The translations under genes were made by a program, and so were the position numbers. This document shows positions 35,135-44,783 of a DNA stretch of 64,000 bases, in pieces; position 1 is the stretch's first letter; the number at the start of each line of letters is the position of its first letter. Location: the NCBI GenBank assembly GCA_963678305.2, contig CAXXVV010000002.1:124001-188000 (forward strand). The letters run 5' to 3'. The notes under the pieces are model-generated. The model was not told where the DNA came from. It worked only from the letters and a program-made list of their open reading frames with translations, and made no database searches. The stretch comes from G963676655 sp963678305. Its GTDB lineage: Bacteria > Verrucomicrobiota > Lentisphaeria > Victivallales > Victivallaceae.

Positions 35135-35151
35135 TGGTACCGGAGGTCGGA
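35135..35151. repeat. Distal copy of tRNA-Leu 3' end (attachment-site repeat)
   Basis: 17 bp identical to 44784-44800, the 3' end of the tRNA-Leu gene including its CCA and acceptor stem. Only the end is duplicated, not the rest of the tRNA. Read here as the far att repeat of an inserted element. Confidence 0.7.
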
Positions 35152-35266
35152 GGTTATCCTACTTCTTCTCATTTTTAGGGTAAATATTACAAGAATATCC
35201 CTGTTTTTCTGTTATTTTGGACACCGACTCATATACTCTACTATTATACTCATCCGAAACCTTTTG

Positions 35267-36142
35267 TCAAGAGCCTGGATTGTCCTCGGTTGTATCTTCA
35301 ATAGGAGTGACTCTATTGTATTCCTTGTCACACAAAACACAAACATACTTGTCTTCTGAGACCTTCGCAAGAATAGAGTCTTCTGCTCTGTCAGTATTGG
35401 CACAAGATGGACAGATTTTATTTTTTCCATCAATCGTTGTCCAACACAAGAAAAGGTTATCAATTTTATGCTTAAATCTACTCTTGTTACTTGGATCATC
35501 ATTGAAGTTCTTATGAGTGTACTTAGCCGAACATACAGGACACTCATTGTATATACCGGGTGTTCCAAATTCACTTATTTTAATAATTTTCAAAGGTTCT
35601 GAATAGAAACATTTTGAACAATAATGTTCACATTGACCAAGCAAAGTTCCATTTCTATCAGGGCGTAGTTTCATATCTGAAAGAACTTTTGCTCTATTTT
35701 TATATCCGCGTAGCTCCAATTCATTTTTTTTCAGAGATTCTGTTAATTCATTAATCTTTTTGTCTTTTTCTTCTAACCGAACAATATTCTTATCATCACG
35801 ATCCTCAAGTTGTTTAATTCGTTCAGATTTATCTGACAGAAGGCTCTCAAACTCAATAGACGTGCTTGCTAAAGCTTGTTGTAGCTCTCTTGCCTTTGCT
35901 TCTGTAATCGGCACTTCAGCCTTTATTTTTTGGTGAATCTTTTCTTTATCTGCAATGTATCGTTGCCATACTTTAAATATGAATTTTGCAATATGGGGGT
36001 AAATAAAAAGATAAAAACAAGCACCAGCAGACGGTATAATTAAAGAGTTCGTAACATTTGTAAAGAAGTTAGGGAACATCTCCTTAACAAGAAGGAAATA
36101 AAATGAATATAAATATATTACAAGATGTGGCAGTGTTACCAA
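35267..36142 (-). CDS. Membrane-anchored coiled-coil protein with zinc-ribbon modules
   Basis: 291 aa from TTG 36142; ATG 36079 would remove the first membrane segment. Two hydrophobic segments lie at about 5-20 and 34-52. A coiled coil follows (about 75-145: heptad-rich ELQQALASTSIEF, IKQLEDRDDKNIVRLEEKDKKINELTESL). The C-terminal half holds Cys pairs CEHYCSKC, CPVC, CPSC and CVLC, enough for about two zinc ribbons. I do not recognise the family. Codon use is A/T-rich, unlike the flanking operons. It is the first gene inside the tRNA-Leu island and may be its accessory (for example defence or membrane-sensing) gene, a guess. Confidence 0.6.
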   Translation of the reverse strand: MVTLPHLVIYLYSFYFLLVKEMFPNFFTNVTNSLIIPSAGACFYLFIYPHIAKFIFKVWQRYIADKEKIHQKIKAEVPITEAKARELQQALASTSIEFESLLSDKSERIKQLEDRDDKNIVRLEEKDKKINELTESLKKNELELRGYKNRAKVLSDMKLRPDRNGTLLGQCEHYCSKCFYSEPLKIIKISEFGTPGIYNECPVCSAKYTHKNFNDDPSNKSRFKHKIDNLFLCWTTIDGKNKICPSCANTDRAEDSILAKVSEDKYVCVLCDKEYNRVTPIEDTTEDNPGS

Positions 36143-36233
36143 ATCTAAAAGAAAAAACCAACTGTGTACATTTTAGGATTAACTAAATAAGAATTTCAAC
36201 TTTGGAGTTATACAGAGAACCGAAAATTACTTT

Positions 36234-37124
36234 TTATATTTGATGATGGCAGCGATATCTACCAGGCGGCACCCCGAAATAGTTTTTGAAAGCTGAAATG
36301 AAAGTAGTACTGCTTAAGTACCCGCACTGGTCCGCAATCTCCTTAACTGAAACTGAAGACTGCTCTAATAAACTTTTGGCGTACTGCATTCGCAAATGCA
36401 GTAAAGTTGCGCTAAATGATCTATCTCCTTCCATGGCGAATAACCTGGAAACATGACAGGAATTAAGTCTGAAAGTATTTGCAACGGAAGCTCTGTTAAT
36501 TGGATAGTAAAAATTTTCTTGAAGATACTCATTGATTTTTAGCCAGGTATGATGGGCTTTCGTAGATTTATATGACTGTGCTTTCTCCAATTCGAGCATA
36601 ACTACTTTCAGCAGTCCGCGAACCAAGTCAGTCTCAAGCCCATATGTGTATTCAGAGTCAAGAATGAGGTCCAAGTCTTTGATCAGGCTTAAACCAACGT
36701 CTCCTATCGGCAGCAAGCTATGATAAAAATTCTTGGCATGTGGAATATCCTTGCTTTTATTGGTGTGTTCGTATTTTATATAGGTAATCCTTATACATTC
36801 TTTTTTGAGTACTACGGATGACATTTCATGTGATGAATCCCAAACTGGCAGTTTCCAATGCATATACGGGCAATAGTGAATTTCCCCGGGAGATAAGAAA
36901 ATATCTTCGATATTGTTGCCATTCGGGAAAATTAAGTGCTTTTTCCCTGAAAGGGTAATATCTATCCTGGTTTCAGGAGCTATCAGTACCCGTTGATAAT
37001 TAGAGGGAACTTCAGGATTTCTTTGGGATGCTACAACTTTTCTGACCCCAATTTCGAAAATAATATGCTTTAAAAGAGCAATAAAATCTTCTTTGGTGTT
37101 TAACTTACCATACCGGAAACCCAT
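36234..37124 (-). CDS. AraC-family transcriptional regulator
   Basis: 296 aa. Residues about 195-292 form the AraC/XylS double helix-turn-helix (INRASVANTFRLNSCHVSRLF, VSVKEIADQCGYLSSTTFISAFKNYFGVPPGRYR). The N-terminal 170 residues are a cupin-like sensor region with IDITLSGKKHLIFPNG and FLSPGEIHYCPYMHWK. Divergent from the pseudopilin gene, 234 bp apart, so it likely activates the glycan genes of the island. A TGCAATTGCA palindrome at 37197-37206 lies between them. Confidence 0.88.
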   Translation of the reverse strand: MGFRYGKLNTKEDFIALLKHIIFEIGVRKVVASQRNPEVPSNYQRVLIAPETRIDITLSGKKHLIFPNGNNIEDIFLSPGEIHYCPYMHWKLPVWDSSHEMSSVVLKKECIRITYIKYEHTNKSKDIPHAKNFYHSLLPIGDVGLSLIKDLDLILDSEYTYGLETDLVRGLLKVVMLELEKAQSYKSTKAHHTWLKINEYLQENFYYPINRASVANTFRLNSCHVSRLFAMEGDRSFSATLLHLRMQYAKSLLEQSSVSVKEIADQCGYLSSTTFISAFKNYFGVPPGRYRCHHQI

Positions 37125-37358
37125 AACTCATCTATCCATTATTAAAATATTTTCATGAAAATTGCAATAAAAAATTGCTTTTACCCAAAAATAACATGCA
37201 ATTGCAACAAATTCAAAGTTAATGTAATAAAATATAGATTGCATTTTTCCGAAAAAAAAATTATTCTAATTATAAGCTCGGGTTGAATTTGGCTTAGCAA
37301 ATATAATACCAATAGTAAAAGTACCTGAAATTTAAAATAAACAAAGTGAGGTAATAGT

Positions 37359-38075
37359 ATGAAACAGTTTAAAAAATTCACACTCATAGAACTCCTGGTT
37401 GTGATAGCTATCATAGCAATTCTTGCCAGTATGTTGCTACCAGCTTTAAACAAAGCACGAGATAAAGCTAAAGCTATCAAATGCCTCTCTAACCAAAAAA
37501 GTTCAGGTTTAATTTCGAGCTTTTATGCAGACGATTATAATAACTATTATCTTACATGTACTGGTAACACTTATCTTATTAATGGTATAAGAACAAACTC
37601 CTGGGCAAGCAGCATGGAGGTGCTGAGATATGTAAAAAGCACTAAGGTTGTTTTATGCCCTGCTACTCCAAACCAGAACCCTTACGACTCATCCGGCCGT
37701 ATTTATAATTGCTACGGAACGTATTTGAATCCGGCAACAGAATATAAAAAATTTGGAATTACTATTGACGGCTGGAGTGGTATTAGTGCCAAAAAAGTAA
37801 AAAGTCCCAGTGCTTTATTGTTTATGGCAGATTCTCATTTTCCCGGATATACTGGTGCACCAAGATTTATTGACCAATTTTACGGGATTCAATGTTGGTC
37901 TGATAGTTACAATATCATTGCCCGTCATAATAATAGAGTTAATGTTTTATATTTAGATGGTCATGTTGAACCTACTGCTCCAATAAAGATAAAAGAAAAT
38001 TGGCCGCTTAATGACCATGTAACTAATTATGCTTTTAAATATTTCACCGATACTGGAATTATAATAGAATTATAA
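37359..38075 (+). CDS. Pseudopilin, type II secretion-like N-terminus, H-X9-DG
   Basis: 238 aa. The leader MKQFKK is followed at once by FTLIELLVVIAIIAILAS, then ALNKARDKAKAIKCLSNQKS. H-X9-DG is intact (HNNRVNVLYLDGH, about 200-212). The -1 residue is Lys instead of Gly. Codons are markedly A/T-rich compared with the pseudopilin at 10142, although the helix is identical in protein. GAGGT lies 7 nt before the ATG. Followed after 245 bp by the secreted GH42-like gene. Confidence 0.85.
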   Translation: MKQFKKFTLIELLVVIAIIAILASMLLPALNKARDKAKAIKCLSNQKSSGLISSFYADDYNNYYLTCTGNTYLINGIRTNSWASSMEVLRYVKSTKVVLCPATPNQNPYDSSGRIYNCYGTYLNPATEYKKFGITIDGWSGISAKKVKSPSALLFMADSHFPGYTGAPRFIDQFYGIQCWSDSYNIIARHNNRVNVLYLDGHVEPTAPIKIKENWPLNDHVTNYAFKYFTDTGIIIEL

Positions 38076-38320
38076 TGCAACTAGATAACAAGAAATTGAA
38101 GTGTATCAATTGCAATAATATATAATAATCTATTAAGAATTTGTGTTGCTAATCGCCATTCTAATAAGGATCAACTATGGTTTTGACGGTCACGCCAGTT
38201 AGAAGTCTTTTGAGCAAACTTCAGGAAAATAGCAGCAAGCCTAGTTTCTTGTATAGTCAGTAATTTACTAAATGGATTCGCAGTTTTCATAAAAAGTACA
38301 GATAAAACCATGGAGATAGA

Positions 38321-41300
38321 ATGACTCAGAAAGCAATTCACAATAAACTCTCAGAAAAAGGAACGTATTTTTTTTATACAAAATCATTTCTTGGATTTAG
38401 ACTTTCCATTAATTTTATGGCTTTGTTCTGCATATTGCCATTTGCCGGTAAAGGAAATGCTCCGGCGATGATAATAAAAGATGGAAACAGAGTAAAAGAC
38501 AACTTTTTATATACAGGAAGCGTAAAGAATTCTGAACAAGGAGTAGTTCTTACAAAGCAAAATAATGCTATTTATTACTCTGAGGCTGTAAAAGCGGGAA
38601 AATTTCAGGTGGATGCTACCTTGATGCTGGAAAAGCTGGCTGGAACAGGCGCTGCTTTTATATTCGATAGAAATAAACTGTTTTTTGATTGTCCCAAAAG
38701 CAGTTTTTGCCCGAAAAACGCTTCTCTCGGCTTTTGGGGTCGGGAACTGATTGGTAATGGTATTGACGGATACTACGGGATTAAAAGCCTCGGATTAGCC
38801 AAGAAATATATTGCTCCCGGGAAGTTCTTCAGCTTTAAGATGAACTGTGACGGCAAAGTCCTTAAATTTTATATAAATGATAAGTTGATCGGGAAGGCTG
38901 AATATACCAACAAAATTTCACATACATTTGGTTTTACCGGACATAACGGGGTTCTCTCTGTCAAGGATTTTAGTGTTAAAGGCGTCCCTGATGGAGACGC
39001 CGTACTTTTCAATCCAGCCTGGGTGCGGGGAGTAAGATTTAACATTCCAGTAGTGGAATATCCATTATCGATAAACAAAGACCATCTGTTATTATTAGAA
39101 AAACAGCACGATACTCCGCCCGGAGTATACCAGGCGGAATTGAGACCTGAAAACAGCGAAATTTCAGTAAAGTTTGAGCTAAAAATATCCAGGATAACTT
39201 CTAGAACCCCGCGACATGGCAAATCAATTTCTTTAATGGCCCGCTTTTTTGCATCCGCGAAGATACCCCAAACGGTCTTGAAAAAAGCATTTAAGCTCAG
39301 TCAGTGTGAATTCAGCGCAAAGCCGTTTGTTCTTTCCTTGTCCGGAAGTGGGCGGAAAAATGTTTTAAAACAAAGTTTAATCTTATATGACCCAAATGGA
39401 AATACTGATTTCCCGAATTGTAAGATACAGAAATATAATGAAACCCCGTCGTTAGTTGTAAACCGGAAGCCACTGGGAACAATGCCGGCTCGACTCAGCT
39501 GGCTGGTCAGGGCTAAACGCTTCAGTGCGGGAAGCGTCAAGGATTTTGCCAATGTCGGTATAAACGTCAATATTCTTACTGTAAGGCCTTCACTGTTCTA
39601 TAAAAACGGCAAGTTTGATATTGAAGCCAACTTGAAATATATAGATACCCTGATTTGTAGAACTGTCGCATGTGCGCCCAAAGCCCTGATATGTTTTGAC
39701 TGGCAGCTCTATATGTCCAAAGAATGGTGCGACAAGCATCCGGGAGAGATGATAGCCCTTGAGAACGGCTTAAAAAAGTTAAAATATGCTCCTGGCCAGA
39801 TATTGCAACCTTCTTATGCCTCGGAACTTTGGCGCAAAGATGCCGGAAATGTTTTAAAAATACTCCTGGAAAGATTGAGAAAGTCTCAATGGGCAGATCG
39901 TATAATAATGGTTCGTAGCAGTTACGCAAATGCCGGAGAATGGAACAACTGGGGGTATAAAAGTTTTCAGTTCGTGGATTTTTCCAGACCGATGCAGCGT
40001 GCTTTCGGGAAATGGCTTGAGAAAAAGTATAAAAATGTAGAAAACTTAAGAAAAGCATGGGGCAATGAAAACGTATCTTTCGATAGTGAGAACCTGGTTC
40101 CCGGTTCAAAACAACGCTTTGTCGCCGATGACAGTATTCTTTTCTATATCGACAAGAAAAATCAGGCCGCTATCGACTATTATACCTTTTTCCAGTGGTT
40201 TGCCGTAAATACGATTGAGTACTTTGCCAAAATAGTAAAGAATAGTTCCGGCAAAAGGATACTTTCAGGAGCTTATTACGGGTATTATCTCGGGCATATC
40301 AACCATATTCCTTATCATCTGCAGGAGTCCGGGCATTATGGCCTTAAATATTACCTAAGATCAAAATATCTGGATTTTCTTGGAGGGCCATATCCTTATT
40401 ATGACAGAAAAGGCAGACTACAAATAAACAGCCTCTATTCATCAATTGCTTTTCACAACAAAGTATGGCTTTCTGAAAACGACCAGCGCACCCATTTGAG
40501 CGACAAAAGGATTCAAGCTCGCTACGGGGCGACGGACAACCTTGCTGAATCTGTTGAGATTGCCAAGCGTGACTATATGCTTAATTTTTCCAAAGGAACC
40601 AGTTATTATTTTTTCGATTTCATCAAAGACTGGTTCATAACCCCGGAATATATGAAAGCAATAAGAAAACTCAAGGTTCTTGACAAAATAAATTTTGAAG
40701 TTAAAGGGAAGCGTAGCCATGCTGAAGTAGCAATCCTCTTCAGTGAGGCTATGGTCCCATATTACGCGAATCATCCGGTTACGCGTGACAATTCGCTTCG
40801 CCTTTTGCTCTGCGCTCAGAGAAACCTGTTTGAAACGGAACTTGACCGCACCGGGGTACCATGGGATCTTTATGCCGTCAGTGATATGGAATTGATTGAT
40901 TTTTCTAGATACAAACTGGTGCTTTTTGTGAATGCGGATTTTGTAAGCGATAAAACCATTGAGCTGACGCACAAAAGATTATTTGATAAAGGTAAAACCG
41001 TTCTCTTCATTGGTTCTCCCGGGATTATCGGAACGCATAAACTTGATTATACGCGCAGTGGCCAATTTACAGGAATCAATATTGTACCATTCAACGGCCA
41101 ACAAAAGTTCAGCCAGGTTAAGTCAGAGTCTTATCCCGGACTTGATTTTGACTTAAAAAAATTGCCGTTTTCAAAATCATATTGGGTTAAGGATGATTTC
41201 TCCATAACCTCTCTTATAGAAGACAAACAGGCATCACCGCTGGCGTATTACGGTAACAGCAATTATCCGGCAATGGCGGAAAAAAAAGTTTCAGCCGGAC

Positions 41301-41644
41301 GCTCAATATTACTTACTTCTCTTGCCCCGCCTAAAGCAGAAGTGTTAAGGACTATTTTCAAGCGCGTTGGAATTCATGTTTATCTTGATAAAGCCAATCC
41401 TGAAGATTCATTCTACTGCGCAGGAAACCTGTTGGCTGTCTACAGCAGGCAAGGCGGTGAAAAGGATATCTCCTTACCCGGAAAAGTAGAAACCGTTATG
41501 GACGTCTTCAGCGGCAAGGTTCTGGCATCTGGAACTAACCGGGTCAAGTTGAATTTGCCGGAGAAAATCCCTGAGGCCAGAATTATTTTTGCCGGACCGA
41601 AAAAAATCGCACAGAGATATAAAAAAGTTTCAAGCATCAAGTAA
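38321..41644 (+). CDS. Secreted GH42-like beta-galactosidase-type protein
   Basis: 1107 aa; a hydrophobic segment at about 28-45 (LSINFMALFCILPFAG) acts as signal or anchor after an unusually long N-region. Residues about 50-210 resemble a LamG/3-keto-disaccharide-hydrolase-like sandwich. Residues about 385-780 are a GH42-like TIM barrel: NAGEWNNWGYKSF carries a likely acid/base Glu, KWLEKKYKNVENLRKAWG is a family helix, and VWLSENDQRTHL holds the candidate nucleophile Glu. Residues about 800-960 look like the GATase-like domain of GH42 (AEVAILFSEAM, YKLVLFVNADFV). GGAG is 6 nt before ATG. Substrate unknown. Confidence 0.75.
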   Translation: MTQKAIHNKLSEKGTYFFYTKSFLGFRLSINFMALFCILPFAGKGNAPAMIIKDGNRVKDNFLYTGSVKNSEQGVVLTKQNNAIYYSEAVKAGKFQVDATLMLEKLAGTGAAFIFDRNKLFFDCPKSSFCPKNASLGFWGRELIGNGIDGYYGIKSLGLAKKYIAPGKFFSFKMNCDGKVLKFYINDKLIGKAEYTNKISHTFGFTGHNGVLSVKDFSVKGVPDGDAVLFNPAWVRGVRFNIPVVEYPLSINKDHLLLLEKQHDTPPGVYQAELRPENSEISVKFELKISRITSRTPRHGKSISLMARFFASAKIPQTVLKKAFKLSQCEFSAKPFVLSLSGSGRKNVLKQSLILYDPNGNTDFPNCKIQKYNETPSLVVNRKPLGTMPARLSWLVRAKRFSAGSVKDFANVGINVNILTVRPSLFYKNGKFDIEANLKYIDTLICRTVACAPKALICFDWQLYMSKEWCDKHPGEMIALENGLKKLKYAPGQILQPSYASELWRKDAGNVLKILLERLRKSQWADRIIMVRSSYANAGEWNNWGYKSFQFVDFSRPMQRAFGKWLEKKYKNVENLRKAWGNENVSFDSENLVPGSKQRFVADDSILFYIDKKNQAAIDYYTFFQWFAVNTIEYFAKIVKNSSGKRILSGAYYGYYLGHINHIPYHLQESGHYGLKYYLRSKYLDFLGGPYPYYDRKGRLQINSLYSSIAFHNKVWLSENDQRTHLSDKRIQARYGATDNLAESVEIAKRDYMLNFSKGTSYYFFDFIKDWFITPEYMKAIRKLKVLDKINFEVKGKRSHAEVAILFSEAMVPYYANHPVTRDNSLRLLLCAQRNLFETELDRTGVPWDLYAVSDMELIDFSRYKLVLFVNADFVSDKTIELTHKRLFDKGKTVLFIGSPGIIGTHKLDYTRSGQFTGINIVPFNGQQKFSQVKSESYPGLDFDLKKLPFSKSYWVKDDFSITSLIEDKQASPLAYYGNSNYPAMAEKKVSAGRSILLTSLAPPKAEVLRTIFKRVGIHVYLDKANPEDSFYCAGNLLAVYSRQGGEKDISLPGKVETVMDVFSGKVLASGTNRVKLNLPEKIPEARIIFAGPKKIAQRYKKVSSIK

Positions 41645-41797
41645 TCAGACATATATAGACAGAAAACACATAGGCTTACTTCCATTTATTTGTACCATGA
41701 ACCTTACATCTTTTATTATATGGAATCCTGACTTTTTCAAACTAAAAGGGCTTGGTTATTCTTCCAAACTCATAAAATAATAATATAAGGAACTAAA

Positions 41798-42808
41798 ATG
41801 GGTTATCACGTTGTTAAAAACTGTTTTATTTATGACTCGTCGGAATATATCCCATCTTGTCATTCATCCTCAATAGCTGAAATGCCTAATGGGGATATTA
41901 TGGCTATCTGGTTTGGCGGCATTGAAGAAGCACACCCGGATGCTGCTCACTATTGTACATTCCTCAGGAAGGGACAAAGCCACTTCGATGAACCTGAACT
42001 GTTTTGGAATATCCCGGGTAAATCCGCAGGTAATCCCCGGATTTTCTGTGATTCCAGGCAACGGGCATGGGCCATTCTTCCAGTAAATGAAGGCAAATGG
42101 TGTAGCGGCGGCACTAAAAACTATTATAAAGTTTCAGATGATAACGGTCGTACCTGGTCTGAGGCGGCGTATATGCCCGGACTAGATTCATTTCTAGGTA
42201 AAAACAAACCAATTCTTCTGGATAACAGCCGGATAATATTTCCGATGACTAGGGAAGACACCCAAAGTTCATACGCATTAATATTTGACCCCGATAATCT
42301 CTCTTGGGAGTTGTCATCTGAAATAACTATCGGGGAAAACGTTCGTTGCATCCAACCAACATTTGTTAAGTTGAAAGACGGCAGAATCATGGGTTTGCTT
42401 CGAACCAATATTGGAAATATATGGAAAACTTATTCTGCGGATGGGGGATTGACTTGGAGTAAAACTCAAAAAACAATCCTGCCGAACAATAACAGCGGAA
42501 TTGATATGACAAGGCTGGATTCCGGGGAAATTATTTTGATATACAACAATAATTCTGATGAGCAAAAACGAACTCCGTTAACTATAGCGATTTCGGATGA
42601 TGAAGGTATGAACTGGAAAAACGTTTACATTTTAGAGTCCTCTGAGGGTGAATTTTCATACCCGGCGGTAATTCAAAGCCGTGATCGTAAAATTAATATA
42701 AGTTATACTTATTTAAATGGTTCCAGAAATACGCATGGAAGGAATGGAACTCATATTAAATTTGTTACAATAGTCCAGGCAACGGCCGAAAATTTATGTA
42801 GAAAATAA
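41798..42808 (+). CDS. Sialidase-like BNR/Asp-box beta-propeller
   Basis: 336 aa of the exo-alpha-sialidase-like BNR family (PF13088). Three Asp boxes of the form S-x-D-x-G-x-T/N-W are visible: SDDNGRTWSE, SADGGLTWSK and SDDEGMNWKN. No signal peptide. These proteins hydrolyse or isomerize acidic sugars, but many are not sialidases; the Arg triad cannot be assigned with confidence. AAGGAA is 6 nt before the ATG. The next gene starts 1 bp after its stop, so the two are co-translated. Confidence 0.82.
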   Translation: MGYHVVKNCFIYDSSEYIPSCHSSSIAEMPNGDIMAIWFGGIEEAHPDAAHYCTFLRKGQSHFDEPELFWNIPGKSAGNPRIFCDSRQRAWAILPVNEGKWCSGGTKNYYKVSDDNGRTWSEAAYMPGLDSFLGKNKPILLDNSRIIFPMTREDTQSSYALIFDPDNLSWELSSEITIGENVRCIQPTFVKLKDGRIMGLLRTNIGNIWKTYSADGGLTWSKTQKTILPNNNSGIDMTRLDSGEIILIYNNNSDEQKRTPLTIAISDDEGMNWKNVYILESSEGEFSYPAVIQSRDRKINISYTYLNGSRNTHGRNGTHIKFVTIVQATAENLCRK

Positions 42809-42809
42809 C

Positions 42810-44501
42810 ATGTATACTTATAGATATTTTTCGAAAGACTTAAGTCCGGTCATGGACCTGGATTATGATCTCTGCTGCGCTTTTCATACGCCGGAGATTC
42901 TGGAGAGAAAAATTAAAATGCTGGCGGAGCATGGGTTCGAGCGGTTGCACATCGTCGCGCCGCCGCCGGGTAATCCGGATTACAGCCATGCCGTTAGAAT
43001 ATTGCCCGAAGATGGCCCTCCAAATTTTCTCAGGCAATCAAGAGAAATTTTTTCAGATACCCCTTTGAAACAAGCTGTAATATTTGCTCAAAAAGCCGGG
43101 CTTGAGGTAATTATTGTATTTAAACCCTATGAAGGCGGAGGCGTATTTACTATCCCGCATGATACAGCCCCCCCTTGCAACCGTAACTACCTTGAAACTA
43201 TTGGCGGACGGTCCGTTGGTCTTGAACCATTTATCGTAGATCACCCTGATTTTCTGGTTAAAAGGAAAGATTATGATGATTTGCAATCGGGAACAGCAAC
43301 AAAAATTGAGCTGTTATTTATTCTAGACAAGATAGGTAACAGTGACACGGTAAAACAGGCTTCTTTTGATAATGATGTTATCTCCAGCTTTCCTATAAAA
43401 AATATTAAGATAAGCACAAGCAGTGACAACAGTCATTATAGCCTTTATAGTAGCCTTTTTGAATTAACTGAACGAATTGAGCAGAGAATAATAAAAGATT
43501 CTAACGGAGAATCTGTTTTTCCGCAGGCTGTACGCTGCAGGGTTATCGAAATATCAGGCATTAAAATAGACGAACCCTATTTTTCGGTTGAATTCAAAGG
43601 CGAAACTGAGGCGTTTCGCACCATTCCCTTCTCAATGTGTACAGTCTCAGGGCCTAGTGGAAATTTGCCAGTGACAGTTTCGCCAACCACGCGATACGAA
43701 GAACCGTTTAAAAATGCCGGTTTTGAGTTTGAGGAGTTGGGGCCGTATTATTGGGATTGCGGCTGGCGTACATGTACGCATTTCGGCTTTGCCCGTGGTA
43801 AAATGAACCGCCTGAGGGGATCGCTGTGTGAAGCATATCCCGAAGTTAGAGCATACTGGCTTCAACAGATAAGGGATTTTATTGATATGGGCATTGATGG
43901 AATTGAGATTCGTCTTCAAAGCCATTGTTCGGGAGTAACTGATTTTGTTAATTATGGATTCAACCCCCCGTTAGTTAAGGCATATTTTGATAAATATAAC
44001 GTAGATATTTCAAAGGAATCAGGTGATCCAATAAAATTGATGAAAATACGCGGAAAGTTTTTTGAGATGTTTATTGATGAAGCCCAAAGCTTATTAGCTC
44101 GGAATAAAGTCAAATTATTACTGCATTTGCATGATTATATGGAACAACCATCACTAGAACCGACTTTTCATAAACTGGGTTTTTGGGCTAACCCCAAAGT
44201 TTTGCCAGACTGGCGTAAACTTCTTGAGAAGGCCGATGAAATCGTTATAAAGGATTATAATTTTGGTGAATATAACCCGAAGATTGCAAATGGAATAAAA
44301 AATCTAACCACAAAAATGAGGAAGCCGCTGTGGATTCACTGCTATTTACAGCAAGGACATGACTGGAACCGGAACTTTTTGGAAGCAGTAGAAAATGACC
44401 CGCGCATCACTGGTATGTTACTTTACGAAGTAGTTTGGAATGACCGTGAGAATGATGGCATTATTGAAGTTAAGGGTAATAAACTTACTTGGAAACTATA
44501 A
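42810..44501 (+). CDS. Uncharacterized TIM-barrel (GHL10-like) protein
   Basis: 563 aa without a signal peptide. The segment GIDGIEIRLQSHC...YGFNPPLVKAYFDKYNVDISK (about 367-415) resembles the secreted protein at 16252 (FGFNEPIVKEYKKRYGVDIRK), placing both in one glycosidase-like family. A beta-rich insert of about 150 residues (about 165-300) interrupts the barrel. The C-terminal WIHCYLQQGHDWNRNF and GMLLYEVVW are strand-like. The stop is followed within a few bases by a transposase remnant. Function not known. Confidence 0.65.
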   Translation: MYTYRYFSKDLSPVMDLDYDLCCAFHTPEILERKIKMLAEHGFERLHIVAPPPGNPDYSHAVRILPEDGPPNFLRQSREIFSDTPLKQAVIFAQKAGLEVIIVFKPYEGGGVFTIPHDTAPPCNRNYLETIGGRSVGLEPFIVDHPDFLVKRKDYDDLQSGTATKIELLFILDKIGNSDTVKQASFDNDVISSFPIKNIKISTSSDNSHYSLYSSLFELTERIEQRIIKDSNGESVFPQAVRCRVIEISGIKIDEPYFSVEFKGETEAFRTIPFSMCTVSGPSGNLPVTVSPTTRYEEPFKNAGFEFEELGPYYWDCGWRTCTHFGFARGKMNRLRGSLCEAYPEVRAYWLQQIRDFIDMGIDGIEIRLQSHCSGVTDFVNYGFNPPLVKAYFDKYNVDISKESGDPIKLMKIRGKFFEMFIDEAQSLLARNKVKLLLHLHDYMEQPSLEPTFHKLGFWANPKVLPDWRKLLEKADEIVIKDYNFGEYNPKIANGIKNLTTKMRKPLWIHCYLQQGHDWNRNFLEAVENDPRITGMLLYEVVWNDRENDGIIEVKGNKLTWKL

Positions 44502-44661
44502 AGGAATCTGGACATTTAGAGGAATATCCAATGCATCGATGGAAGGCTTCAATAATAAAATCAGATGGCTGATCAGACAGGCATACGGGTTCCGGGATCG
44601 CGAATACTTCAAATTGAAAATATTTCAACTGCCGGAGATTTCGAGCGTGAGGGAATTATGA
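44502..44661 (+). pseudogene. Transposase C-terminal remnant (ISL3/IS204-type)
   Basis: Codons ending at 44661 read SMEGFNNKIRWLIRQAYGFRDREYFKLKIFQL, the C-terminal catalytic-Glu region of ISL3/IS204/IS1001/IS1165-type DDE transposases (EGxNNKIKxxxRxAYGFRxxxYF). The rest of the transposase is missing; the 42810 gene ends where it would be. No terminal repeats recognised. It lies inside the island edge, next to tRNA-Leu. Confidence 0.75.
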
Positions 44662-44783
44662 TTTACGGCATAAACCGTCGATGAGGCGTTATTATTAGTT
44701 TCAAGCCATAAAAGACCATTTCATACGATAAACTGGAATTGATCAAACATGGATATAAATGAAGATTTTTAAGCTTAAAAGAT

